From positions 1-28,221 of the forward strand of contig JADGJL010000263.1 of NCBI GenBank assembly GCA_027600665.1: 28,221 bases of DNA, written 5' to 3'. Every line of letters begins with the position of its first letter. Position 1 is the stretch's first letter. A program made the translations under genes and the position numbers. A model generated the notes under the pieces. The model worked only from the letters and a program-made list of their open reading frames with translations, did not search any database and had not been told where the DNA came from. The stretch comes from Irineochytrium annulatum (Eukaryota; Chytridiomycota; Chytridiomycetes; Chytridiales; Chytridiaceae). This document shows, piece after piece, positions 1 to 9,776 of the stretch.

Positions 1-2204
1 GCCCACCCTACTCCCCCCGCTCCCCTCCCTCGGTTGCACGCTCGTCCGTCTGGCAATGCTCGCCCGCCTCTCAACCTCAAACTCGGCCCTTAGATTCAAC
101 TTGACGTCCCCAATCTGATCTTCCGCGCTGCCACCGCCCTGCGCCGCTTGCGCCCTCCGCTCCCGCACGTTCTCCTGATGCTGCTCGTTTGCGCGGCGGA
201 TGGTGTGCCGCGTGCGAAGCTCGCCGATGAGCTGGAGCCGGCGCTCTTTGCCTTGATACATAAGGTTTTGGGCTATGCGGCCCCGGATCAGGCGTTGGAG
301 CATTAGGGCTGCGAGCTCCATGTCTTCTTCATCCGCTTGACTATGCGGAGCGTTACGTAAGCGGAAAAACGCAAGGGGGAAGGAAGGGGGCTTACGGCGT
401 GGTGATCCTCGGCGTCGGGGGGCGTTGCGGAGGCTTCTCAATCCTGTGAGTGTATTTCAAGGGCTTCTCTTCCGGCTTCGAGGGCTGATTCTTCTTCTCC
501 TTCAGCTTCATGTCCATTAGGGCGAGCTGCTCTTGGTTGCGGAGATCCTGCAGGCATACATGAGTGAGCATAATTCGTTTAAAACAAAAGGAAACGTATG
601 TACCCTTCTGGCGGACGGGTTGCGACGATTCGCACTGGAGTCAGGTAGCGAAATGTCGGCGTCGAGGACGTGACGGTTGAACGTACTCTCAAGCTCCAGG
701 ATTCCTAAGCCCACCCAAAATTAGGCGGCGTGTCCGGAAACAAAAAATGAGCACGGACCGCTGTAGTTCTCCAACTCTGCGACGTTGAAGCGCAGAGTCA
801 TGTCGGCCTTATCTTGAAAGATCCCGTCGCGAGCCTTCGGAGCATAGACCCTCGAGCTGTAGTTTGCATACTCGGCGATGATATCCCTGCGCTCGATCTT
901 ATTCTCAACCTTAGCCCTCTTCTCCGTCAACTTCCGCATCTCTGTAACCAAGTTATTTTTAATCTATGACAACCGATGACAGTACCCTTGACGCGCTTCC
1001 GGTCAATCTTCTCTAGCATGGTCGACCTCTCTTGAAGCTTCCTCTGCCAGATCCTCTCAACACGCTCATTGTTGATCGACTCGTTCTCCTGCTCCCGCCG
1101 CGCTATGACCTTCGTCAAAATTTTCAACCGCGCCTCCTGAAGCCTGCACCTCGCGTCAGTAACACCATCTTAACCAGCGCCTTAACGAACCGTCTAATCT
1201 CATGCTCCCTCTCCTCCCACTCCTTCAACTCCATCTCCTCCATCATCTTCAGCCGCCGCTCAAACGAGTCCTGGTCGACGACCTTAGGCAGCGTCGCCTC
1301 CCACGCCCTCTTCGCGCGGGCGCGCTCGATCATCTCCAGCTCCGACATGCCGGCGGGGAGGCCGTAGCCGTACGTCAGCGTCGCCAGCGCCAGGAGCTCG
1401 GGGGGGGCCGTGCCGGGGCGGAGGACGTACTCGGGGGAGTAGGGGTCCGTCTGGGCCTCGGACTCACTGTACGCCACGGCATGGTGATGCTTAGAAACCA
1501 CGAAATATATCAAACCTGGCTCTTTACCGAAAAATGGTCTGTATGGCGACCGTCCTCGTCGGCGGCGTAATAGGTCGCTCAACGACGGCCTGCGCCGTCG
1601 GAGGCGCCTTCCGCGCGTAAACGACTTGCCCTCCTAGTGTCGGCATGTACGGTATGATGGGTCTCCGGAAGTACTTGAACCGGTTCGCACCGTCCACCTC
1701 CGCCGGGCCATGGTGGACCCTTCTGTCCTCGCCCAGCGATTCGGGCAACTGATGCGGCCGGAAGCGGTAGTATGAGGGCGGGAAGTGACGGAGGGCCGAA
1801 AACATGTTGTCGTAGACCGGGTTTATGATCTGGGTGGAGGTGGGCGAGATCAGGAATGAACTGACGAACGGGCATCGAGTGAGCTGAGGTAAAACTCACA
1901 ATGTCATGCGTCTGCGCCTTCACCATGGCCTTTACATGGTCCTTGTAGCTCGATACCGTGTAATTTGGATCTGTCGGCGAAAACAAGAGTCACTAATTCT
2001 TCCGAAGCTTGGAGAATTTATGCGGCCTCTCCGACCGTTCCACCAAGACTAGTCATCTAGGATGACGATGCACCGACAGCTGCGCGGAGCACGGCTCGCT
2101 AAAGACTCGTATCCCACCCGACATGGGCATTCTCCGGCGGAACCTTCGGCGATCTTACCGAACAAGTAGTCGTGAGGGCGGGCATCGCCCTTGAGGGAGG
2201 CCAT
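1..2204 (-). CDS. CFAP91: CFAP91 (MAATS1/FAP91) axonemal protein, 3' end outside window
   Basis: Nine visible exons: 2204-2159, 1970-1900, 1829-1528, 1466-1191, 1143-986, 941-759, 704-604, 547-396 and 340 to beyond 1. They join in phase to 543 residues. The start is the ATG at 2204 ([15 protein letters not shown]). Family signatures as I recall them: an early VSSYKDH-like block, [10 protein letters not shown], the block [14 protein letters not shown], then [13 protein letters not shown] and [14 protein letters not shown]. These are followed by a charged helical stretch, [19 protein letters not shown], and [19 protein letters not shown] in the last visible exon. In the family this is a structural axonemal protein at the base of radial spoke 2, in the calmodulin- and spoke-associated complex; its loss impairs sperm flagella. 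It has no enzymatic motif. Divergent from fructose-bisphosphatase with 304 bp between starts. Identity is firm; the exact exon 4/5 junction is the least certain. Confidence 0.93.
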
Positions 2205-2259
2205 CAAGGCCCTAGTCGTCGGTCAAATGTTGTCGAAAATCGCCAGCGACACCGTCATC

Positions 2260-2271
2260 CGGGAATTCCCG
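2260..2271. repeat. Perfect 12-bp palindrome CGGGAATTCCCG
   Basis: CGGGAATTCCCG reads identically on both strands and lies 56 bp upstream of the CFAP91 start and 238 bp upstream of the bisphosphatase start. A symmetrical site in a shared promoter could bind a dimeric regulator, but nothing in the sequence names one, and a 12-bp palindrome can arise by chance. Confidence 0.4.
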
Positions 2272-2400
2272 TTTGAGCACCTCCCGAGTTAACCCGGAAC
2301 TCAGCTGCGCGTGTCCGTCCCTAAATCGGTTTGGACTTCTGTTGAATCCGTCATCGCCGCACCCCCTTGCTCGTTACTCCGTGCGATCCCAAGCTACCCG

Positions 2401-2459
2401 GTATCGCTTGCTGCAACTGCCTGCTGATCGTGTTGGGCTATGAACTAACCGCGACGCAG
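2401..2459 (+). other. Candidate 5' UTR intron of fructose-bisphosphatase
   Basis: A GTATCG donor at 2401 is followed by a CTAAC branch-point-like string at 2444-2448 and a GACGCAG acceptor ending at 2459. The 59-nt length matches the coding introns around it. Being upstream of the ATG, it cannot be checked by reading frame, so it rests on splice-site resemblance alone. Confidence 0.35.
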
Positions 2460-2508
2460 TCTTCGCCCACTTTCCTCTACGCGACCTTCCACGCCAACGT
2501 TGTCAGCA

Positions 2509-3941
2509 ATGCCCGAGGAAAAGGGAGAACTCAACACGGCTATCCTGACGCTCACGAACCACATCCTGAGCGAGCAGAAGCAGCACAAGGAGGCCACTGG
2601 CGACCTCTCCTTGCTCCTGACGACCATCGCCTCCGCGTGCAAATGGATCTCCAACGTGGTCCGCAAGGCCGAGCTGCTTAAAGTGTGCGTGCTCATCTCG
2701 TGTCATCCGCTTTGGTCGTGTCGCGGAGATGCTGACTGGCGCGACCTCTTGCAGGATTGGCGTGACGGGCGGCCAAAACGTCCAGCAGGAGAACGTCCAG
2801 AAGCTCGACATCCTTTCAAACGAGATCATGATCAATTTGCTGCAGGGATCGGGCAAGACGGCTATCCTCGTCTCCGAGGAGAACGAGGACGCCATCTTTG
2901 TTAAGAGCAATGCGGGGCATTACTGCGTGTCGTTTGACCCGCTGGATGGGTCTTCAAACATCGACTGCGGTGTTTCTATTGGGACAATCTTTGGGGTTTA
3001 TCGCGTGGTAGGAGGATTTGGGTGGTTTGTTTTTGAGGGTTTCACTGAAGGCCCTATTACAGCAAGACGAGGGTGCGGCTCCGTCGTTGAAGGACGTCTT
3101 GAGGCCCGGAACTGAGATGATCTGCGCTGGTAAAATGCACTTGCGTAGATCGTAGACGGCGGATTGATGATATTTCACCAGGTTACTGTATGTATGGCAG
3201 CTGCACCATGCTTGTCTTGACCACTGGCCATGGCGTGAACGGATACACCCTCGACCCTAACATCGGCGAATTCGTCCTTACCCATCCGATGGTGCGCAAT
3301 TCTCTATTTTCTTCTTTTGATGTTTTAATGGTATGGCGTATTGCGTCATAGATGAAGCTGGGCAAGAAGAAGATCTACTCGACAAACGAAGGGAACGCCC
3401 ACACCTTCTCGCCGGCCATCAAAGCCTACCTCGACACCCTAAAGTTCCCCCCTCCCGGCCACACCGGCAAGTTCACCCCATACTCGGCGCGTTACGTCGG
3501 ATCCATGGTTGCGGACGTAAGTCTCATGTGTTGTGTTTCTGCTCGAAATGTGATAATAAAGCGCACAAACATTCAGGTTCACCGCACGCTGCTTTATGGA
3601 GGTATGTTGCCACGGTAACTTTTCGTCACTGGATTACTCATTCGCTCGCTCTGTTGCATTCAGGTGTCTTCATGTATCCCGGCGCAAAGCTTCGTGTTCT
3701 GTATGAATGCTTCCCAATGAGCTTCCTGTGCGAGCAGGTGTGAAATTTTGTAAATATTTAATAGCGACCACATTAACATGCGATGCAGGCTGGCGGGAAG
3801 GCGTCCACTGGTCGGTCGCGAATGTTGGAGTACGTCCCCAAGACCATCCACGAGCGCTCCGGCATCTACCTGGGCTCCTCGGACGAGGTCGACACCATCG
3901 AGGGCTTCTTCAAGAAGTTTGACGCGGAGGGAAAGAAGTGA
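2509..3941 (+). CDS. FBP1: Fructose-1,6-bisphosphatase
   Basis: Eight exons: 2509-2684, 2755-3007, 3063-3129, 3182-3291, 3352-3516, 3577-3601, 3664-3737, 3789-3941. They join to 1023 nt, 340 residues, the usual family length. It hydrolyses fructose 1,6-bisphosphate to fructose 6-phosphate, the committed cytosolic step of gluconeogenesis. Visible signatures: VSEENED at about 98-104 and the metal-binding DPLDGSSN at 110-117. The substrate-site stretch [12 protein letters not shown] is at 246-257, and [20 protein letters not shown] lies near the C-terminus. The start is the first ATG in frame. Residue 2 is proline, as in yeast Fbp1, but the yeast RRDS phosphorylation site near residue 11 is absent. 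The gene ends 189 bp before the acyltransferase ATG on the same strand. Confidence 0.97.
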
Positions 3942-4039
3942 CCGACCATGTTAGCGGCGCGTTCCTCAAACCACTCCATCCACCTATTTTATGTCTCTTG
4001 TTTCCGTCATTACTTCAATGTGACGCAATATGAACTCGA

Positions 4040-4045
4040 AATAAA
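4040..4045 (+). terminator. Candidate poly(A) signal AATAAA of fructose-bisphosphatase
   Basis: AATAAA lies 99 nt after the bisphosphatase stop codon and 85 nt before the acyltransferase ATG, in an A-rich patch. If used, the downstream gene's promoter and leader must fit into or overlap this very short gap. Confidence 0.45.
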
Positions 4046-4130
4046 ACTAAAACGCCCCCTATCGCCACTCCGCCAGTTCCAAGTCTGTCCGCAAGTTCCC
4101 GAACTCTTCTGCTCTTCCTCAACTCGCGTG

Positions 4131-6697
4131 ATGGCTGCCGCTCCCAACCACCCCGTCGACGGCGTCCACGCCCCCTACTACGGGTTCGCGCGCGCCTGCT
4201 TCTCCGCGGCCCTCGACACGTTCTTTCGCGAGGTGAAGGAGCGCGGAGCCCACAAGATCCCGGCCACAGGGCCCGTGATCTTCGTCTGTGCCCCTCACGC
4301 CAACCAGTTCGTCGACCCTTTGATCCTCATCAAGCATGCTCGCCGTCAGGTTTGCGATCGTCCACGATGGTTTTATCGATGGTTGGAGGACGGGTTCGCT
4401 TACCGCCTTTGCTGCGCAGGTTGGATTTCTGGCAGCGAAGAAAAGCATGGACAAGGTGAATTATCTTGATCGTTTCCTCTTGAGGGCTCATGTTGACGAC
4501 TGTGGTAGCGGTGGATCGGCTTGTTTGCGAGGAGTGTCGGCTCGAGTAAGTCTCACGAGTTTGAAGCGTCACTGTGCTGATGCATCAACTTTGCAGTTCC
4601 TGTGGTTCGACCTCAGGATATGACAAAGAAGGGCACGGGGAAGCTGTACGTGTCGGACGCGACTGGCGACATGAAGACGATTAAAGGCGTCGACAGTATG
4701 TGTCACACAACCTGCAAGCCTGAATCGTAATGCTAACCCGGTTTCCCCGTAGCCGCTTTTAAGAAGGAGCTCGCACCTCGCACTGCGCTAACCTTCGCCG
4801 GCGAGAACCTGGAAGTGGTGGAGGTGATTTCGGACACGGAGGTAACGGTGAAGGCCCCCGTAAAGGGCACGAAGGCCATCGCGGCCCTGACAGCGACGGA
4901 GAAGTTGGAATCCGGCGAGTCGAAGCCGTTGGGTGTATCGTTTAAGTTCGCACCGCACGTCGATCAAGGAGAGATGTTCGCAACGGTGATCGCGCGGTTG
5001 AACGCTGGCGGGTGTGTGGGTATCTTCCCAGAGGGTGGGTCGCACGACCGGAGCGAGTTTTTGCCATTGAAACCGGGGGTGGCTATGATGGCTTTGGGCG
5101 CTATGGCGCAGAACGAGACGTTGGACGTGAAGATTATCCCATGTGGGCTAAACTACTTCCACGCCGACAAGGTGCGTCGACGGGGCTTGCGGTTGGAGTC
5201 ATTGGTTTGGATACTGATGATTTGCATCAGTTCCGATCCAGGGCCGTCATTGAGTTTGGGGATCCAATCACAGTTCCGACCGAGGCCGTTGAGATGTACC
5301 GTAAGGGTGGACCGGACCGTCGTGCGGCGGTGGGAAGTCTCTTGGACACAATTTTTAAGAGCTTGAAGTCCGTCGCTGTTACCGCTCCTGACTACGACAC
5401 GCTTATGGTAAGCAGTTGCGCTTTTCCGTTCTTCTTTTATCTGCATTTATATCACTAACTTTGAGAACCCAGGTCGTGCAGGCCGCGCGGCGTCTCTACC
5501 GCCCCCTTCATGCTAAGATGACGATTGACGAGAAATTGGTGCTTGCACGCCGCTTTGCCGAGGTCAGACGTTGCTTTTCCTATTTTGTACTTAACAGTCT
5601 TTGCAGGGTTTCGAGAAGTATCGAAATGATCCCAAAATTCAAGAGCTCTTCACCCGGGTGCAGGACTACAACAAGCTCCTCGGCTATTACGGCATTCGGG
5701 ATCATCAGGTCCTGAAGACGTCCATCGGCGGAGTCTCGGCTCTCGTGAAACTCGTCACGAGACTTCTTGAAGTCCTCTGTCTATTCGCTCTTGCTGCTCC
5801 TGGGTAACGTCTTTCTTCTAAATGGCCGTTTGTTGATGTTTCGAACTAACTCTTTGTTGTAGAGCCATTCTGCACTACCCCATCCTCTACGTCTCGAACA
5901 CCTACGCTGCTCAAAAGGCTATTGGTGCGTTGGTTAGCATTTATATACAGTTTAACGTCATTGTCTTCGTTGTTAGAGGCGAAGCGAGACTCTAGTGTTA
6001 AGCTTGAGGGCAAGGACGTTGTTGCAACGTGGAAGGTTCGCCAGAGTACTGTTGAGAGTGCTTAACACGTATTTTAGATCCTCATCGCACTCGTCCTAAC
6101 GCCAGCTTGCTATACGCTTTACAACCTGATATTCTTCCTGTATCTCTACCTCTTCTCATCCTACACGTTCTACCCCCGCGCCCTCTTCTGCCTGGTCTTT
6201 TCGATCGTTTGCCCGCTCTTCGGTTGGGCCGCCGTCCGCGCGAGCGAGATCGGCTTCGACATCTTCCACAGCCTCAAGCCCTTGTTCCTCGCTATCTTCC
6301 CGAGCTCGGCCGAGCCGCTGCGGCTCATGAGGGCGGACCTGACGGCGCGCATTAATGCCCTTATTGAAGATTTGGGACCGGCTATGTTTGGGGGCAAGGA
6401 GGAGTTTGATGCCGTGCGTATTGTGAAGCAGGAGGATGTTAATTACGGAGAGTCTCGTCAGGAGAAGCTGAACCGGGGAATTGACGATTCGTTTCGGTGG
6501 GAGTACGTGGACCCAAGGCAAGGATAATATCGATCTGGCTTCTACTGACTCAAACTAGCGAACTGGACGACGTATTCCTATTCAAGGACGACAAGAACCA
6601 CATCACAGGGAGCCGTAAGTTCTCCGACGCCAGTCTCACGCGCACCATGTCCCAGTCGTCAATCGCTAGCCCATCAAATGCGAGCCCGACGAAGTAA
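4131..6697 (+). CDS. GPT2: Gpt2/Sct1-type glycerol-3-phosphate 1-O-acyltransferase
   Basis: Twelve exons: 4131-4349, 4420-4455, 4509-4545, 4597-4695, 4753-5171, 5231-5407, 5473-5562, 5607-5803, 5863-5924, 5977-6035, 6078-6502, 6559-6697; 652 residues. It acylates glycerol 3-phosphate (and dihydroxyacetone phosphate in yeast homologues) to lysophosphatidate, the first step of phospholipid and triacylglycerol synthesis in the endoplasmic reticulum. Acyltransferase motif I is HANQFVD at 56-62, motif II is IPVVRPQD near 98-105, and motif III is FPEGGSHDRSEFLPLKPG at 222-239, followed by FRSRAVIEFGDPI. Hydrophobic segments near 400-430 and 466-525 suggest membrane anchoring. The C-terminus is rich in Ser and Thr, like the phosphorylated tails of the yeast enzymes. 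It is shorter than yeast Gpt2 mainly in the loop before motif III and in the tail. SCT1 is the yeast paralogue, so the symbol denotes the family. Confidence 0.95.
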
Positions 6698-6902
6698 TCC
6701 GACGCTTTCTGTCGCGGATAACTTTCCCTCATATGTGTTTCCCGGCGCCTCTTTCACTTTTTAAATCTTTGATTCGATAATATCTCTATACGCTTTGTTT
6801 TGTGCCACGCATTGCTTCATCTTTGCATGTTTCCTCGTCTCACCCTGCCTTTGCAATCTACGCCTTGCCACCAATTGTAAAAGCATTTGATAAAAAAGAT
6901 AA
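6698..6902. other. Short convergent intergenic region
   Basis: This 205-bp stretch separates the stop codons of the convergent acyltransferase and F-box/WD40 genes. It is AT-rich and contains no ORF or RNA gene I can support. It presumably holds both 3' UTRs. I see no perfect AATAAA for either gene. Confidence 0.6.
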
Positions 6903-9085
6903 TCAAGAGACGAAGAAACGAGTGTCCACATTCAAGCTAAAATCCCAGACCAATATCCGCTGATCAAAAGAAAGGTGAGATGATGATTGCAGTAAACGCG
7001 AAAAACAAACCTGATCTTGACTGCAGCTGACAATCTTCGTGTCGTTGAACTGCAACTTAAACACACGACTCGTATGCCCCCCGATTTTCATATCTAACAG
7101 CAGAGCGCCTGACTGCAAGTCCCACACCTTAAGGGTCTTATCGTACGACCCAGACACGACGCGGTTCCCCACGAACTGAAGGGTTCTAACAAGGTCGGTG
7201 TGTCCGCTCAAAGTATTTAACTGCGTTCCCGTGTGGACATCCCAAATTTTGATCGTCTTATCTGTTAGGACGGGTAGTCAGGCGAAACCGGGAATGGCGA
7301 GTACAAAAAACGCGGAGACGAACCTGATGACCCTGACACAATGATACTTCCATCAAATTGGATGCACGCGATCCCCCTAGTATGTCCGGCCAACGTCCTA
7401 ATACCCTCTCCCGTCTCCATACTCCAGACCTTGATATTCCGATCCCCGCTCGCCGATACCACCAGCCCGTTCTTGAACTGTATGGCGTTCACAGCCGCCC
7501 GATGTCCCCTCAGCGTCCTCAGTAGATCCCCCGTCCTCGTGTTCCATATTTTAACAGTCTTGTCTTTACTGCAGCTGACAGTGTACTGCGAGTCGAAGCG
7601 GAGGTTGAGGACGGACTCGGTGTGACCGCGGAGCTTGCGGAGGATCGAGCAGGAGAGGATGTCCCAGACGATGATGGTGGCATCCGAGGAGCCGGAGATG
7701 ATGTAGTCGGAGTTATATTGGAGGCAGAGGACGGAGGCTTTGTGGCCGGTCAGGGTGTTGCGGCAGGCGCCGGTTTTTGTGTCCCAAATTTTGATTGTTT
7801 CTGTATTTGAGATAAGCATAATTTAGCATAACCATGATTGGAGGAATCAAAGTAGAACATACGATCTCTTGACCCACTGACGATCTTATCCTCATCAAAT
7901 TGCAGGCAGTAGATGGCCTCGCTGTGACCCGAGAAATCCCGAACGATGAAATCCCCACCCTTCCAATTTAGCTCCAGGATATACCGCTGGTAGTAGATGT
8001 ACTTCCAGTTCAAATGCGAATGTCGATCCACGACCCCATTCTTCACGTCAGCAATAGTAAAAGGCGCCATCTCCCGCTCAGGCGTCGGCCGAATAACCGG
8101 CCTCTTCCCCTTTGAATCAACAGGCACACCTTCGTCCGCCGACGAGTCCAACGCGAGGTTGTCCATCTGATACTCGGGCTCGAGCGACCCGCATGTGTCC
8201 ATGTGGCTGTCGTCGTCCAACATCGCTGCCGCCCTTCCTCGCGCACCCTCAAACATGCTCCCCTCGCTGACGCAGCTCTCCGGCATCCCCATCGGATGAT
8301 CCTCGTCGGCTCCATGATGTGATGCCCAAGAGCTTGTGGGTACAGACGTGCCGCCGGAGAAGTAGGCCGACGACGACTGATCCCCATTAAAATGATCCCG
8401 CGCTGTAAATGCGCGTCCTCCTAGACAACAACGATGAGCAACCGCGCAAGATGAGCAATCACTCAATTTAGTCCCACCTTTCGGCAACGGGATCTCCACG
8501 CCCTCCCCCGCATCCTCCCCATACCCCGAATCAGGGTCAGCCTCATAGGGGAACAACCCCTCCTCCCCAGCAAACTCCTTCCTCGCCGCCGCGATGCTCG
8601 CCGACGCAGAATTCGCCCTACTCCGTTTCGCCGACCCCGACCCCGCGCGCGATGATCCGACCGGTATCGTCGCCCTCGCTTGATTCCAACTGTCCAGAAA
8701 ACGCTCATTAACGGTCCACCCGTTCTTCCGATACAGAATCCTCCATATCGCGTTGTCCGAGCACACGTCCTTCCACTTCCTGCTCACCCCCCCGGCCCGG
8801 CCCAAAGTTTGGGCGTCCGTGTAGCTGAGGATATGGATGGCGAGCTCGTACGGGAGCAAGGAAATGAAGTCCCGCTGGAGTAAAGGGATGAGTCGGTTCG
8901 TGACGGATGCGAGGGTGGAGGAGGAAACGGTGAGGAGGAGCTGGAATGCGAACTCTGCGGGTGTGTCGTTAAATCGTGGAGGTGGTTGCGCATGGAGCGG
9001 GAAGAGGGTACGAACCTCCGCGCTGCTCGTCGGTCCATCCGCCTTCTTCTTCGTAGCCCTCATCCTTCTCGAACGGGATGGACAT
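6903..9085 (-). CDS. F-box/WD40 protein, beta-TrCP-like SCF substrate receptor
   Basis: Six exons: 9085-9016, 8954-8478, 8420-7863, 7800-7324, 7261-7011, 6959-6903; 629 residues. The start is the ATG at 9085 (MSIPFEKDEGYEEEGGWTDE), because splicing the 61-nt intron gives the dimerisation-type helix (about 24-50) that precedes the F-box in beta-TrCP, Fbxw7 and Cdc4. The F-box is at about 52-98 (DFISLLPYELAIHILSYTDA). A long Ser/Gly/acidic linker (about 110-330) has no domain I recognise. Seven WD40 repeats run from about 347 to the end, each with GH and WD-like pairs. Repeats 4-7 (GHRAAVNAIQF, GHTRGIACIQF, GHTDLVRTLQF, GHTSRVFKLQF) resemble animal beta-TrCP more than Cdc4 or Met30. Predicted role: the F-box binds Skp1 and the propeller binds phosphorylated substrates for SCF ubiquitination. 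Substrates are unknown. The 57-nt intron at 8421-8477 is open in frame and could be retained. Confidence 0.92.
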
Positions 9086-9776
9086 GATGGGATGAGGTCA
9101 GCACGGCTGGTCACGATCAAGTCGTGGTGGTATAGTGCCGTCACAGTGGTCAAACCCTATACCAACTATGGTGCACAAGCCCCAAATCCTGTACGGGTAC
9201 CTTAATCAGCATTGGACTATGGCGAAGGACATCCGCGACGACTGCACAATCAGTCTGACGGCTCACGTCGGCAGGGCCCCCTTAGGCATATGGTCCCGTC
9301 CCGCCAGACGCTGATGACCCCAGTGGCCGGAAAGGGTCGGCTGCAACAATGCTCGCAGGCTGATGGTCCTGCTGGTGAACACAGTCGGTACGAGCTGCGT
9401 TCTTCATGTTCCCCCTGCCGTTCCTGACATGAATCCTGGTCATCAGGCCGAGTACTTCCTTTCGCAGGGGACGCTCGTTCGTCTCTTTGTTTGTAATTTA
9501 TGAGGTCGGTTGGCACTTGCACATTAACTTTGCTGCATCGTCGCCATGCGCTGGACCTGAGGCGGTCAAATTCGTCGAAATACAAACGATCTTTCATATT
9601 GAAATTTCGCCTTGCTTATATCATTCGTCATAGTGCTTTAGAGTTGCCACTACGCTCTATTTAATGTAGCTGCAGAAACTGGCAATCCTGCCAGCGCGAT
9701 GATTAATTTGACGATTTCTGGCAAGCACATAGTGGGAACTTAGCGGTCGTCAATTTCCTTGATTTCGCATTCCATC
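9086..9776. promoter_or_regulatory. Divergent F-box gene / USP14 intergenic region
   Basis: This 691-bp stretch lies between the divergent starts of the F-box/WD40 and USP14 genes. It must hold two promoters and leaders. The open frames inside it (for example 9212-9427 and 9250-9597) have no recognisable domain and no splice context, and I reject them as genes. No TATA box, tRNA or repeat stands out. Confidence 0.5.

Larger units (their letters stand above)
2205..2508. promoter_or_regulatory. Divergent CFAP91 / fructose-bisphosphatase promoter region
   Basis: This 304-bp stretch lies between two divergently transcribed start codons and must hold both 5' leaders and promoters. I see no clear TATA box. 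It contains a perfect 12-bp palindrome (2260-2271), a possible 5' UTR intron of the bisphosphatase (2401-2459), and a two-codon ATG AAC TAA at 2440-2448 that would be removed with that intron. No further gene is supported here. Confidence 0.6.

Noticed and set aside
1971..2158. snoRNA within CFAP91 intron 1
   Set aside because: A short stem and a GATGACGATG string are present, but no properly spaced C/D or H/ACA boxes could be found by eye.
9063..9063. ATG at 9063 as the start of the F-box/WD40 gene
   Set aside because: It gives an N-terminus (MRATKKKADG onward) without resemblance to the family. The spliced start at 9085 gives the expected pre-F-box helix in phase.
9212..9597. Small overlapping open frames between the F-box gene and USP14
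   Set aside because: No domain, no splice signals in context, and they occupy what must be the promoter region of two genes.
9644..9650. TTGCCAC upstream of USP14 as a proteasome-associated control element (GGTGGCAAA in yeast)
   Set aside because: Only seven of nine bases match, and conservation of this element outside yeasts is not something I can assume.
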